Below are positions 9,338-17,781 of a stretch of DNA of 64,000 nucleotides, piece by piece. Below the pieces are notes generated by a model. That model did not search any database. It was not told where the DNA came from and worked only from the letters and a program-made list of their open reading frames with translations. Numbering within the stretch: the first letter of the stretch is position 1; each line of letters starts with the position of its first letter. The position numbers were made by a program, and so were the translations under genes. Source of the DNA: Aliiroseovarius sediminis. GTDB lineage: Bacteria > Pseudomonadota > Alphaproteobacteria > Rhodobacterales > Rhodobacteraceae. The stretch is taken from positions 248,001 through 312,000 of the forward strand of contig NZ_JALBYP010000026.1 in the NCBI RefSeq assembly GCF_022678485.1, in the 5' to 3' direction.

Positions 9338-10312
9338 TCAAAAGCCTCCCAGCACCATCATGACATAGACGACATATAGCGCCGACAACACGACACCCCA
9401 GACCCGCCCCATATGCCATTTCAGGAACACAAACGGCGCCAGCAGAAGCGACGCACCCAGCATAACCCAAAGGTCGAAACGCAGGATCTCGGCCTCGACC
9501 GGCATGGGACCGACCAGGGATGCGACGCCGATGATGGCCAGAAGGTTGAACATGTTTGACCCGATGACGTTGCCCAACGCAACCTCGGCCTGATTGCGCA
9601 GGGCGGCCATAACCGTGGTCGCAAGTTCGGGCAGCGATGTGCCAAGTGCCACCAGCGTCAAGCCAATGACTGTTTCCGAAACGCCGATATGGCGCGCGAT
9701 ATTGGTTGACGCATCAACCAGAAGGTCGGCCCCCAATGGCAAACCAATAAGGCCCAGCACCAGAAACAGAATGACCTTCCACCACGGCATGTCAGGGTCC
9801 GCGCCCTCGACCTCTTCCTCATCGGTGCAGCAGGCGACATCGGCGGGCACATTGTTATTGCGCCGGTGCGATAAAGCCTCGCGAAAGGCCGAAGACAGCA
9901 TCAGGGCAAGTGCGGCAAGCAGCACGAGCCCCTCGACCCACGAAATCACCCCGTTCATGCACAAGACGATGAACAAGCCGGTAGCCGCCAGCATCTGAAG
10001 ATAGCTTTTCTTGGTATCACAGGTGCCCGTAGACAGACCGGAAATTATGGCCGGCACCCCCAGCACCAGCAGAATGTTGGCGGTGTTCGAGCCAACGACA
10101 TTCCCCATCGCCAGCCCCGGCACCCCCCGCATGATCGCCTGAACAGATATCAACAGCTCTGGCGCAGACGTGCCAAACGCCACGATGGTCAGCGACACGA
10201 TCAGGGCCGGCACACCAAGACGCAGTGACAGGTTAACTGCCCCGCGCACAAGGCTATCGCCTGCCAACAGAAGGATAATCAGGCCCAGCGCAGCGTAGAT
10301 CAGGTCCAACAT
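9338..10312 (-). CDS. Calcium/sodium antiporter (CaCA family, YrbG type)
   Basis: A 324-residue inner-membrane cation exchanger with about ten hydrophobic segments in two homologous halves. Each half carries the alpha-repeat: TIVAFGTSAPELL...GNVVGSNTAN at about 42-80 and TLVALGTSLPELATT...GNVIGSNMFN at about 210-245, which line the ion path. A polar linker rich in Asp/Glu (CTDEEEVEGADPD) separates the halves near residue 165. Its ATG overlaps the stop of the 54-residue gene upstream by one base. Ca2+ specificity is inferred from family membership. Confidence 0.9.
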   Translation of the reverse strand: MLDLIYAALGLIILLLAGDSLVRGAVNLSLRLGVPALIVSLTIVAFGTSAPELLISVQAIMRGVPGLAMGNVVGSNTANILLVLGVPAIISGLSTGTCDTKKSYLQMLAATGLFIVLCMNGVISWVEGLVLLAALALMLSSAFREALSHRRNNNVPADVACCTDEEEVEGADPDMPWWKVILFLVLGLIGLPLGADLLVDASTNIARHIGVSETVIGLTLVALGTSLPELATTVMAALRNQAEVALGNVIGSNMFNLLAIIGVASLVGPMPVEAEILRFDLWVMLGASLLLAPFVFLKWHMGRVWGVVLSALYVVYVMMVLGGF

Positions 10313-10476
10313 CAGCCCTTCCCGTTACAGTCGCAGGGGGATTTCCCCATCCGATATCGGCCACACCGCGGACATTTCATCGCTTCGATGCGCTTTTGGC
10401 CGGGATATCGCAATTTACCAAACATGGCCATCACACCCATTGCGACAAGAAACAACGCGACAATCTTGACGACCAT
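10312..10476 (-). CDS. 54-residue membrane-anchored four-Cys (zinc-ribbon-like) protein
   Basis: A small gene between sppA and the exchanger. ATG at 10476 touches the sppA TAG, and its TGA shares a base with the exchanger ATG (TGATG). Residues 1-20 (MVVKIVALFLVAMGVMAMFG) form one transmembrane helix. The tail has two CxxC/CxC pairs, KCPRCGRYRMGKSPCDCNGKG at positions 34-54, with Cys35, Cys38, Cys48 and Cys50, likely a metal knuckle. Perfect packing between two genes in frame with them supports a real gene. Function unknown; position hints at a membrane quality-control or ion-transport accessory. Confidence 0.75.
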   Translation of the reverse strand: MVVKIVALFLVAMGVMAMFGKLRYPGQKRIEAMKCPRCGRYRMGKSPCDCNGKG

Positions 10477-11283
10477 CTAAAGACCGAAACGTGCAAATTC
10501 CGCACGCTCCTCTATTGCGGCGATGGCGTCAGTGCCCAGCCGCAGGCCAAAGCGGCCAAGGATCGACCGGCGCGGCCCGTGGGCGCGAAACTGCACCTCG
10601 TCGCCGTATTTCTGCTTCATCACGGGGACAACATGGCCAATGCCGTCCGCCAGCCCTTTTTCGATGGCAGCGCGGCCCAGCCAGATATCTCCGGTGAACA
10701 AATCTTCGTTCGTCGGTAATTTGGCTGCGCGGCGTGTCGTGACCTGCTGTTTGAAGGCGTCGTGGATATCGTCTTGCAGCGTCTTCAAGCGTTTGATGTC
10801 ATCGGGGTCTTCGGGGCGGAACGGGTCCAGCATCGATTTCGACTTGCCGGCGGTATAAACGCGACGCTCAACCCCGATCTTTTCGATCAACCGGGTCAGA
10901 CCAAAACCAGCCGAAATAACGCCAATCGACCCGAGGATCGAACTTTCATCCGCATAAATCTCGTCCGCCGCTGTCGCCAACCAATACCCCCCCGAGGCCG
11001 CCACATCTTCGACAAACGCATAGACGGGTAGCTCTTTCTCGTCGGCCAAGCGACGGATGCGGGCGGTGATCAGGCTGGATTGCACCGGGCTGCCGCCGGG
11101 CGAGTTGATCACCAGCGCGACGGCCTGCGGCTTGCCCTTACGAAACGCGCGTTCGATCACCGGGGCGAGGGCTGCGTCGTTCAACTGGCCGCGTGCGCCC
11201 GTTGCGATCATGCCAGACAGGCGGATCACAGCGACCAATGGAGGCTTCTTGATAAACGGAATGTATTTTTTCATGGCTGTCAT
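10477..11283 (-). CDS. sppA: S49 family serine peptidase (short SppA type)
   Basis: A 268-residue ClpP-fold protease of the signal-peptide-peptidase A family, single-domain form. Ser97 in VEDVAASGGYWLA is the nucleophile. The lysine pair in TAGKSKSMLDPF (147/149) is in the place of the general base. No signal peptide or strong N-terminal membrane helix is visible (MTAMKKYIPFIKKPPLVAV), so it may act at the inner face of the membrane. It leads the operon sppA - 54-residue protein - exchanger - SDR. ATG at 11274 is an alternative start. Confidence 0.88.
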   Translation of the reverse strand: MTAMKKYIPFIKKPPLVAVIRLSGMIATGARGQLNDAALAPVIERAFRKGKPQAVALVINSPGGSPVQSSLITARIRRLADEKELPVYAFVEDVAASGGYWLATAADEIYADESSILGSIGVISAGFGLTRLIEKIGVERRVYTAGKSKSMLDPFRPEDPDDIKRLKTLQDDIHDAFKQQVTTRRAAKLPTNEDLFTGDIWLGRAAIEKGLADGIGHVVPVMKQKYGDEVQFRAHGPRRSILGRFGLRLGTDAIAAIEERAEFARFGL

Positions 11284-11353
11284 GTAGACCGCACCTCTGG
11301 CTCAGACAAGGGCAGCGGAAGCACTGCCCCGCATTGTTGCAAATGGTCCATCA

Positions 11354-12115
11354 TCAGCTTCGCAGCCGGTATCCGGTGTGAAAAATCCATCGGATCGTCG
11401 CAAGGCAGACCCCCATGAAGACGACGATCGCCAAGATGGACCAGCCGATCGACACATCCGCCATGCCGAAGAACGCCCAACGAAAGCCCGAGATCAGATA
11501 GACGACCGGGTTGAACAGGGTGACCGTCTGCCACACCGGCGGCAGCATCGAGATCGAGTAAAACGACCCGCCCAGAAACACCAGCGGTGTGATCACGAGC
11601 AGAGGCACCAACTGCAACTGTTCGAAGTTCTGCGCCCATATTCCGATGATGAAGCCCAAAAGGGCGAAGCTGATGCAAGTCAGTACAAGAAATATCGCCA
11701 TCCAGACAGGATGCAGGATGGTCAGGTCGACAAAGAAATGCGCGGTGCCAAGGATGATCAAGCCGATCATCAACGCCTTGGTCGCCGCCGCACCGACATA
11801 CCCGATCACGATCTCGTAAAACGAAATCGGCGCAGAAAGGTGTTCATAGATCGTGCCGATGAACTTGGGAAAATAGATGCCAAAGGATGCGTTGGTGGTG
11901 CTTTGGGTCAGCACGGTTAGCATGATCAGCCCCGGCACGATGAACGCGCCATAGCCGACCCCTTCGACCTGATCAATGCGCGACCCGATGGCCGCGCCGA
12001 ACACGATGAAATAAAGCGAAGTCGACAGGACGGGCGACACGATGGACTGCAACAAGGTGCGAAAGGTCCGCGCCATTTCAAAACGATAAATCGCGGCGAT
12101 TGCGTGCCAGTTCAT
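11354..12115 (-). CDS. ABC-2 type transporter permease (YadH-like)
   Basis: A 253-residue permease with six hydrophobic segments and the ABC-2 signature region near the fifth helix ([16 protein letters not shown]). ABC-2 permeases export lipids, polysaccharides or drugs; the closest family by length and motif is YadH/NodJ-like. ATG at 12115 overlaps the ATPase stop (ATGA), so the two form one transporter. The substrate cannot be read from sequence. Confidence 0.88.
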   Translation of the reverse strand: MNWHAIAAIYRFEMARTFRTLLQSIVSPVLSTSLYFIVFGAAIGSRIDQVEGVGYGAFIVPGLIMLTVLTQSTTNASFGIYFPKFIGTIYEHLSAPISFYEIVIGYVGAAATKALMIGLIILGTAHFFVDLTILHPVWMAIFLVLTCISFALLGFIIGIWAQNFEQLQLVPLLVITPLVFLGGSFYSISMLPPVWQTVTLFNPVVYLISGFRWAFFGMADVSIGWSILAIVVFMGVCLATIRWIFHTGYRLRS

Positions 12116-13038
12116 GCCGCGTCCTCCTTCACCAGATCCACGAAGATATCTTCAAGCGAGCTTTGGCGCGTCGACAGGTCGACCATGTGCAGCCCTGCTT
12201 TACGCAAATCGGCCAGCAGCGCGGTGATCCCGGTGCTGCCTGCGTGCGTGTCATATGAATAGATCAACCCGCCATCGGGCGACAGCGTCAGGGGGTAATC
12301 TGACAAAGCATCGGGGATGGTATCGACGGGAGGATCGCATTCGATGATCAGCTCTTTGCGGCCCAAGCGTTTGATCAAGGCGTCTTTTTCCTCGACCAAA
12401 AGAATTTCGCCCTTCGAGATGACCCCGATGCGGTCGGCCATCGCTTCGGCCTCTTCGATGTAATGCGTGGTCAGGATGATCGTCACACCGGTGTCTTTCA
12501 GCCGCGCCACGATGTCCCACATATCCTTGCGCAGTTCGACATCCACACCGGCGGTGGGTTCGTCCAGAAACAGGATGCGGGGTTCGTGGCACAGCGCCTT
12601 GGCAATCAGAACACGCCGCTTCATGCCGCCCGACAACGTTCTGATGCGGCTGTCCTTCTTGTCATGCAGGCTTAGCGTTTTCAGGATATCCTCGATCAGC
12701 GCGTCGTTGCGCGGGCGACCAAACAGGCCACGTGAAAAACGCACTGTGTCCATCACGGTTTCGAACGGCTCAAGGTTGATTTCCTGCGGAACAAGTCCGA
12801 TCAACTCGCGCGCGGCCCGATAGTCTTTCGCGTGGTCATGGCCGCCCACGGTGATCGTGCCATCGCTAATCGTTGTGATGCCGCAGATGACCGATATCAG
12901 GGTGGTCTTGCCCGCCCCGTTCGGGCCAAGCAGCGCCAAAATCTCGCCCGTTTCGATCTGAAGATCTACGTCTTTCAGCGCCTTGTGACCGCCCTCATAG
13001 GTTTTGGTCACGCCGCTGACGTTCAGGATCGTCGCCAT
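12112..13038 (-). CDS. ABC transporter ATP-binding protein (YadG-like)
   Basis: A 308-residue ATPase partner of the permease that follows. Walker A is [12 protein letters not shown] (about 37-48), the Q-loop is LVPQEIN, the signature is LSGGMKRRV near 140, Walker B is [12 protein letters not shown] and the H-loop is TTHYIEEAE. The domain after residue 215 is the regulatory tail typical of ABC-2 ATPases (CcmA/YadG group). Translational coupling to the permease supports one exporter. Confidence 0.9.
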   Translation of the reverse strand: MATILNVSGVTKTYEGGHKALKDVDLQIETGEILALLGPNGAGKTTLISVICGITTISDGTITVGGHDHAKDYRAARELIGLVPQEINLEPFETVMDTVRFSRGLFGRPRNDALIEDILKTLSLHDKKDSRIRTLSGGMKRRVLIAKALCHEPRILFLDEPTAGVDVELRKDMWDIVARLKDTGVTIILTTHYIEEAEAMADRIGVISKGEILLVEEKDALIKRLGRKELIIECDPPVDTIPDALSDYPLTLSPDGGLIYSYDTHAGSTGITALLADLRKAGLHMVDLSTRQSSLEDIFVDLVKEDAA

Positions 13039-13100
13039 TCTGTCCCCTTGTTTCGCCGCCGCGCCATGTTGTCAGTCTGGATCGGTTAACGCAGACTATT

Positions 13101-13556
13101 TCAAATAAGCAACCCGGCGGCTCCTTCAAGGCGCAGCAGGTGAACTTTTGCCTCGATCCCGCCCGCACCGGAAAAGCCGCCATGGCCATCCGCCCCCAGC
13201 ACGCGGTGGCAGGGTATAATGATCGGGATCGGGTTGGCGCCGCACGCGTTGCCCACCGCCTGCGCCGACTTGCCCGTCTGGCGCGCGATCTGGCCATATG
13301 TCAGCGTTTCGCCAAAGGGGATTGACGCCATCGCGTCACACACCGCGCGCTGAAAGTCGGAACCCTGCACATTTGTCGGCAGATCGAAGCGCTGCAAACG
13401 CCCCTGAAAATAGGCCCTTAACTGCGCCACTGCCTCGCGTAAAAGCGGCGTCGGCGGGCCTTTGGGCGTAGCGCCCCAGATCAATCGCGTGATCGCACCC
13501 GCCTGCGCCTCAACCCCCAAACGCCCCAGTGGGCTGTCCATCGTTACCATTGTCAT
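13101..13556 (-). CDS. ogt: Methylated-DNA-[protein]-cysteine S-methyltransferase
   Basis: A suicide DNA-repair protein that removes alkyl groups from O6-alkylguanine. The 151-residue frame has the acceptor Cys116 in IIIPCHRVLGADG, the helix-turn-helix region with the asparagine hinge (VGNACGANPIPIIIP) and the SGAGGIEAKVHLLRLEG tail. The protein lacks the Ada N-terminal zinc domain, so it is Ogt type. Several in-frame start codons cluster at 13541-13559; I take ATG at 13556. The terminator at 13616-13648 on the same strand separates it from the small gene upstream. Confidence 0.9.
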   Translation of the reverse strand: MTMVTMDSPLGRLGVEAQAGAITRLIWGATPKGPPTPLLREAVAQLRAYFQGRLQRFDLPTNVQGSDFQRAVCDAMASIPFGETLTYGQIARQTGKSAQAVGNACGANPIPIIIPCHRVLGADGHGGFSGAGGIEAKVHLLRLEGAAGLLI

Positions 13557-13615
13557 CAAGGCAGAGTGCCGAAGAAGCTTCGCGAATACAACGGTGTGCG
13601 TGCCGATACATCCAT

Positions 13616-13648
13616 AAAAAAAGCCCCCGCCGCGACGGCAAGGGCTTT
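13616..13648 (-). terminator. Rho-independent terminator (minus strand) after the 55-residue gene
   Basis: Read on the minus strand: AAAGCCC TTGCCG TCG CGGCGG GGGCTTT, a 13-bp stem with two G-T pairs and a 3-base loop, ending in a run of seven T. It lies 48 bases after the stop of the small gene at 13696 and before ogt. A dedicated terminator supports that the small gene is expressed. Confidence 0.85.
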
Positions 13649-13695
13649 CCTACGCAGGATCAGACCCGCGCTATTTCGTGAGTGATGGAACCCAA

Positions 13696-13863
13696 TCAGC
13701 CTGGGAAGCTGTAATGACGCACCGCCTTTTCCAGCTTCTCGCTGCGCTTGCCGGTCCACATGTCGCGGTGTTGTTCCAGATTGAACCGTTCCTGCTTGGT
13801 AAAGCTCAGGGCGGATTTGAACCATGTGATCAGGGTGCGGGCAATGGATTTTGACTGTGCCAT
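13696..13863 (-). CDS. 55-residue basic protein, function unknown
   Basis: A short cytosolic protein, MAQSKSIARTLITWFKSA..., rich in Lys/Arg and aromatic residues, with an amphipathic first half and an RxxMWTGKRSEKLEKAVRHY segment. I do not recognise a named family. The start at 13863 is chosen because GAGGAGCC lies 6 bases upstream; a longer frame from 13917 lacks such a site. A strong terminator follows. It is flanked by the probable 50-residue gene and ogt. Confidence 0.65.
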   Translation of the reverse strand: MAQSKSIARTLITWFKSALSFTKQERFNLEQHRDMWTGKRSEKLEKAVRHYSFPG

Positions 13864-13913
13864 CTTCAAGGCTCCTCTTCGGACGAACAATAAAAAATTT
13901 CGGGCAAGCATGA

Positions 13914-14066
13914 TCATTTGGGCGATCTGCCGCCGCGCTTGAAGATCACATAGGCTGTCGGTGCGGCCAGTACGACAGACGTTCCGGCAATCCCGAAATG
14001 CAAGGCTTGCATGGCTGGCTTCACGCCAGAAGCGGCCCCTGACTGCAATGGAGTTGGCGCTGCCAA
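13914..14066 (-). CDS. Possible 50-residue single-span membrane protein
   Basis: An open frame with a TTG start at 14066 preceded by AAGGGG, or an ATG at 14012 giving 32 residues. The translation ends with one hydrophobic stretch, FGIAGTSVVLAAPTAYVIF, followed by a basic tail KRGGRSPK, as in a small membrane anchor with the C-terminus inside. It lies between ileS and the 55-residue gene, all on the minus strand. No family recognised; it could be non-coding. Confidence 0.35.
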   Translation of the reverse strand: MAAPTPLQSGAASGVKPAMQALHFGIAGTSVVLAAPTAYVIFKRGGRSPK

Positions 14067-14101
14067 GGTTTCCCCTTAGACAGCGCCATCGTCGTCAGAT
14101 G

Positions 14102-17092
14102 TCAGCTTAGCGCCGCGTCGCAGCGCCCACAGACGCCCGCATGGTCATGGCTTCCCACATCGGGCAGGATTTTCCAGCACCGTTGGCACTTATCGCCACT
14201 GGCTTTTTCGAACACGACACCCACGCCTTCGATTTCCGGCAGGCGGAAAGCTTCGGAAGGCAGAGGGTCCTGGGTCAAAGACACGGACGAGGTGATTGCG
14301 ATATCAGCAAAGTTCACTGATTTCAGCGCGCCCAGCACGTCCTGATCGCGCACATGAACAATCGGCGCAGCCTCAAGCGACGCACCGATCACCTTGTCGC
14401 GCCTTTGAACTTCCAGCGCGGCGGTGACGACACGGCGCGCCTTGCGGATGCCCGACCATTTCGCGGCCAGCGGTTCGTCCAGCCAGTCAGCGGGCGTGTC
14501 AGGGAAGTCGACCAGATGGATCGAGCTGTCTTCGCCCGGGAACCGCTCTAGCCACACATCTTCCATTGTGAAGACCAGCACAGGCGCAAGCCATGTGGTC
14601 AGGCGGTGGAACAGGATGTCCAGCACAGTGCGCGCGGCGCGTCGGTTCAGGCTGTCCGCGCCGTCACAATACAGCGCATCCTTGCGGATATCGAAATAGA
14701 AGCTGGACAGGTCCACGGTCGCAAAGTTGAACACCGCCGAAAACACGCCTTGGAAATCGAAGGTCTTGTAACCTTCGCGCACCACGTGATCCAGCTCCGC
14801 CAAACGGTGCAGCACCCAGCGCTCTAACTCCGGCATATCGGCCGGGTCGACACGCTCGGATTCGTCAAACTCATGCAGATTGCCCAGCATAAACCGCATC
14901 GTGTTGCGCAGGCGACGATAGCTGTCGGCCACGCCCTTCAGGATTTCCGGCCCAATCCGCTGATCCGCGGTATAGTCCGTCTGTGCCACCCACAAGCGCA
15001 GGATATCCGCGCCGTATTGCTTCACAATTTGCTCGGGCACGATGGTGTTACCCAAAGACTTGGACATCTTCATGCCCTTTTCGTCCAAGGTGAAGCCGTG
15101 TGTCACGACGTTCCTGTAAGGCGCACGCCCCTTGGTGCCACAGGCTTGTAAAAGCGAGGAATGAAACCACCCGCGGTGTTGGTCGGTGCCTTCCATGTAG
15201 ACATCCGCGATGCCATCCGGTGTGCCATCTTCGCGGTCGCGCAGAACGAACGCATGGGTCGAGCCACTGTCGAACCACACATCCAGCACATCGAACACCT
15301 GATCATAGTCGTCCGGGTTCGCCGCATCCCCGATGAAGCGTTCCTTGGCACCGTCGATATACCACGCATCCGCGCCTTCGGCCTCGAACGCGTCGGCAAT
15401 ACGGGCATTCACCGCGTCGTCGCGCAAAAGGTAATCCGCGTCGGTCGGCAGCGCACCCTTCTTGGTGAAGCACGTCAGCGGCACGCCCCAAGCGCGCTGA
15501 CGAGAAAGAACCCAATCGGGCCGCGCCTCGATCATCGAATAAAGCCGGTTGCGCCCCGATTGCGGCCACCATTTCACCAGTTGGTCAATCGAGTTCAGAG
15601 CACGGGTGCGGATGGTCTTGCCCATGTCATCCTGTCCATCGCCGACCTCGCGATCGACGCTCGCAAACCATTGCGGCGTGTTGCGATAGATGATCGGCGC
15701 TTTCGAGCGCCACGAATGCGGATAGGAGTGCTTGATTTTACCACGCGCCAGAAGCCCGCCAACATCGACCAGTTTGTCGATCACGGCCTTGTTTGCGTCC
15801 CCCTCGCCGCCCTTGCGGTTCAGGATGTAGGTGCCGCCAAAGAAGGGAAGATCCGCGCGGAATGATCCATCGTCCATAACGTTGTAAGAGATGACCTGTT
15901 CCAGCATTCCCAGATCACGATAGAGCTCGAATTCCTCCATGCCGTGCGAAGGTGCACAATGAACAAATCCGGTGCCTTCCTCGTCCGTCACGAAATCGGC
16001 AGCGCGGAAGTCGCGGGCAGCGTCCCATTCCCCATTGGCCCCTTCGGCACCCGCAAGCGGATGATGCAGCGTCATGCCCGACAATTGCGCGGGCGTGACA
16101 TTGCGCACCCGGCGATACATGCCGGGTTCCAGTCGGGCACGCGCCATCACATCTGCGGCCAGTTTGTCGGCAAGGATGAACCGGTCGCCCTTGGCCGCCC
16201 AGCATTCATCCGGGCAATCGGTGACTTCATACAGCCCGTATTCGAAATCCTCGCCAAACACGACGGCCTTGTTCGACGGGATTGTCCACGGTGTCGTCGT
16301 CCAGATCACCACATGCGCGCCAATGAAGTCATGGGCGGCGGCGTCTTTCGCCTCGGCTATGGCTTCGCGGGTGTCGTCGGTTTCTTCTTCATCCGACAGA
16401 ACCATGTCGGGCAGGCTGAAATCCGTAACCTTGAACTTCACCCAGATGGTGAAGCTTTCCTTGTCGTGGTATTCCACTTCGGCTTCGGCCAGCGCGGTTT
16501 TCTCGATCGGCGACCACATCACGGGTTTCGACCCCTGATAAAGCGTACCGTTCATCAGGAACTTCATGAATTCTTCGGCGATCACGCGTTCGGCGTGGAA
16601 ATCCATCGTCAGATAAGGATCGGCCCAGTTGCCGGTGATGCCCAGGCGCTTGAATTCATCCCGCTGGATGTCGATCCAGCCAGCGGCGAATTTACGGCAT
16701 TCCTGGCGAAAATCGATCACATCAACCGCGTCTTTGTCTTTGCCCTTTTTGCGGTATTGTTCTTCGATCTTCCATTCAATCGGCAGGCCGTGGCAATCCC
16801 ACCCGGGCACGTAGCGGCTGTCGAACCCCATCATCTGGTGCGAGCGCACGATCATGTCCTTGATCGTTTTGTTAAGTGCGTGGCCGATATGCAAATGCCC
16901 GTTGGCATAAGGGGGGCCATCATGCAGAATGAAGGGCGTGCGTCCCTCTTTTTCGCGCAGGCGGTCATAGACGCCGATCTTTTCCCAATGGGCCAGCCAT
17001 TCTGGTTCACGTTTGGGCAGGCCCGCGCGCATGGGGAAATCGGTGACGGGAAGCGTCAGGGTGTCTTTGTATTCAGGGGTGTCGGCACACAT
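14102..17092 (-). CDS. ileS: Isoleucyl-tRNA synthetase
   Basis: A 996-residue class I aminoacyl-tRNA synthetase that charges tRNA-Ile and edits valine. It shows the HIGH motif as HIGHALNK (DGPPYANGHLHIGHALN, about 59-75), the CP1 editing domain (TTPWTIPSNKAV near 265), KMSKS (DEKGMKMSKSLGN near 680) and a C-terminal zinc finger CQRCW...CGRCDAAL at 970-994. An acidic insertion (SDEEETDDTREAIAEAKDAA) at about 232-252 inside the editing region is longer than I would expect. ATG at 17092 follows an AGGA site. No T-box leader is present, as expected for a proteobacterium. Confidence 0.97.
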   Translation of the reverse strand: MCADTPEYKDTLTLPVTDFPMRAGLPKREPEWLAHWEKIGVYDRLREKEGRTPFILHDGPPYANGHLHIGHALNKTIKDMIVRSHQMMGFDSRYVPGWDCHGLPIEWKIEEQYRKKGKDKDAVDVIDFRQECRKFAAGWIDIQRDEFKRLGITGNWADPYLTMDFHAERVIAEEFMKFLMNGTLYQGSKPVMWSPIEKTALAEAEVEYHDKESFTIWVKFKVTDFSLPDMVLSDEEETDDTREAIAEAKDAAAHDFIGAHVVIWTTTPWTIPSNKAVVFGEDFEYGLYEVTDCPDECWAAKGDRFILADKLAADVMARARLEPGMYRRVRNVTPAQLSGMTLHHPLAGAEGANGEWDAARDFRAADFVTDEEGTGFVHCAPSHGMEEFELYRDLGMLEQVISYNVMDDGSFRADLPFFGGTYILNRKGGEGDANKAVIDKLVDVGGLLARGKIKHSYPHSWRSKAPIIYRNTPQWFASVDREVGDGQDDMGKTIRTRALNSIDQLVKWWPQSGRNRLYSMIEARPDWVLSRQRAWGVPLTCFTKKGALPTDADYLLRDDAVNARIADAFEAEGADAWYIDGAKERFIGDAANPDDYDQVFDVLDVWFDSGSTHAFVLRDREDGTPDGIADVYMEGTDQHRGWFHSSLLQACGTKGRAPYRNVVTHGFTLDEKGMKMSKSLGNTIVPEQIVKQYGADILRLWVAQTDYTADQRIGPEILKGVADSYRRLRNTMRFMLGNLHEFDESERVDPADMPELERWVLHRLAELDHVVREGYKTFDFQGVFSAVFNFATVDLSSFYFDIRKDALYCDGADSLNRRAARTVLDILFHRLTTWLAPVLVFTMEDVWLERFPGEDSSIHLVDFPDTPADWLDEPLAAKWSGIRKARRVVTAALEVQRRDKVIGASLEAAPIVHVRDQDVLGALKSVNFADIAITSSVSLTQDPLPSEAFRLPEIEGVGVVFEKASGDKCQRCWKILPDVGSHDHAGVCGRCDAALS

Positions 17093-17296
17093 CTGTCCGG
17101 TCCTTTTCAGGATATTGTCTGCAAATGGGATATGGGGCGGCGCGGGTCATCCAAACGCCTTGTCCCGGCGGCTCATCTGGATCAGAGCGCCGGGCATATA
17201 ATTCGAATAATGATGGCCTGTGCGTGCATCATGGGGGCGTTATAGGCGCGTGGTTCAGCGGCGTAAAGGCTTGGCTGCGCGCCGTACTGCGCGCAA

Positions 17297-17344
17297 TTGT
17301 ATCTTTCGCCTGCAACGTTAATCTGACTAAACATATCGGATTAA
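17297..17344 (+). promoter_or_regulatory. Promoter with palindromic operator for the truncated haemoglobin
   Basis: A sigma70-like pair TTGTAT (17297-17302), N16, TAATCT (17319-17324) lies 32 bases before the globin ATG. An inverted repeat TTAATC-N15-GATTAA (17318-17344) starts within the -10 element and runs over the expected transcription start, the usual place for a repressor. The repeat is seen directly; the regulator is not known, and an NO- or iron-responsive Rrf2-type factor is only a guess from the gene's likely role. Confidence 0.5.
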
Positions 17345-17355
17345 TAGGAGCAATA

Positions 17356-17781
17356 ATGACCCCCCTTAACCCCCTCGCCCGTTTCCCCGTCACCGGTGAC
17401 CAGATCGCGCGGGTGATGCACGTATTTTACGGGCGCATCCGACGCCATCCCGAACTTGGCCCGGTCTTCAACACCCATATCGGTGAAAGCGACGCAGACT
17501 GGGCCGCACATATCGACAGGATCGAAAGTTTCTGGCGCAACGCGATCCTGCGCGAAAAGGGGTATGAGGGGAACCCGATGCGCGTTCACGTCGCCTCGCC
17601 CGACATTCGGCTGGAACACTTCGCACCATGGCTTCAGACGTTCGAGGATGTGTTGCGACAAGAGCTGCCCGAAGACACCGCCAATGCGTGGCTTGCGCTG
17701 GCGCAGCGGATCGGACGCGCGTTCCAGTTCCAGATGGAGGATACACGTCGTTCGGCGACCACCCCGCCGAAGCTGATCTGA
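17356..17781 (+). CDS. Group III truncated haemoglobin
   Basis: A 141-residue 2-over-2 globin that binds haem, with likely roles in NO, oxygen or peroxide handling. Matching features are Phe24-Tyr25 at the B9-B10 position (VFYGRIRRHPELGPVFN), FW at 59-60, and His78 (PMRVHVA), the likely proximal F8 ligand, followed by LEHFAPWLQTF (87-97), the group III signature. ATG at 17356 has TAGGAG seven bases upstream. Its stop directly abuts the convergent ycjF stop. A palindrome overlaps its promoter. Confidence 0.88.
   Translation: MTPLNPLARFPVTGDQIARVMHVFYGRIRRHPELGPVFNTHIGESDADWAAHIDRIESFWRNAILREKGYEGNPMRVHVASPDIRLEHFAPWLQTFEDVLRQELPEDTANAWLALAQRIGRAFQFQMEDTRRSATTPPKLI

Noticed and set aside
15944-17245. 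A 433-codon open frame opposite ileS
   Set aside because: It is antisense to conserved IleS motifs and has no family features.
17093-17296. A T-box or other leader controlling ileS
   Set aside because: No specifier-like or antiterminator structure seen; T-boxes are not expected in proteobacteria.
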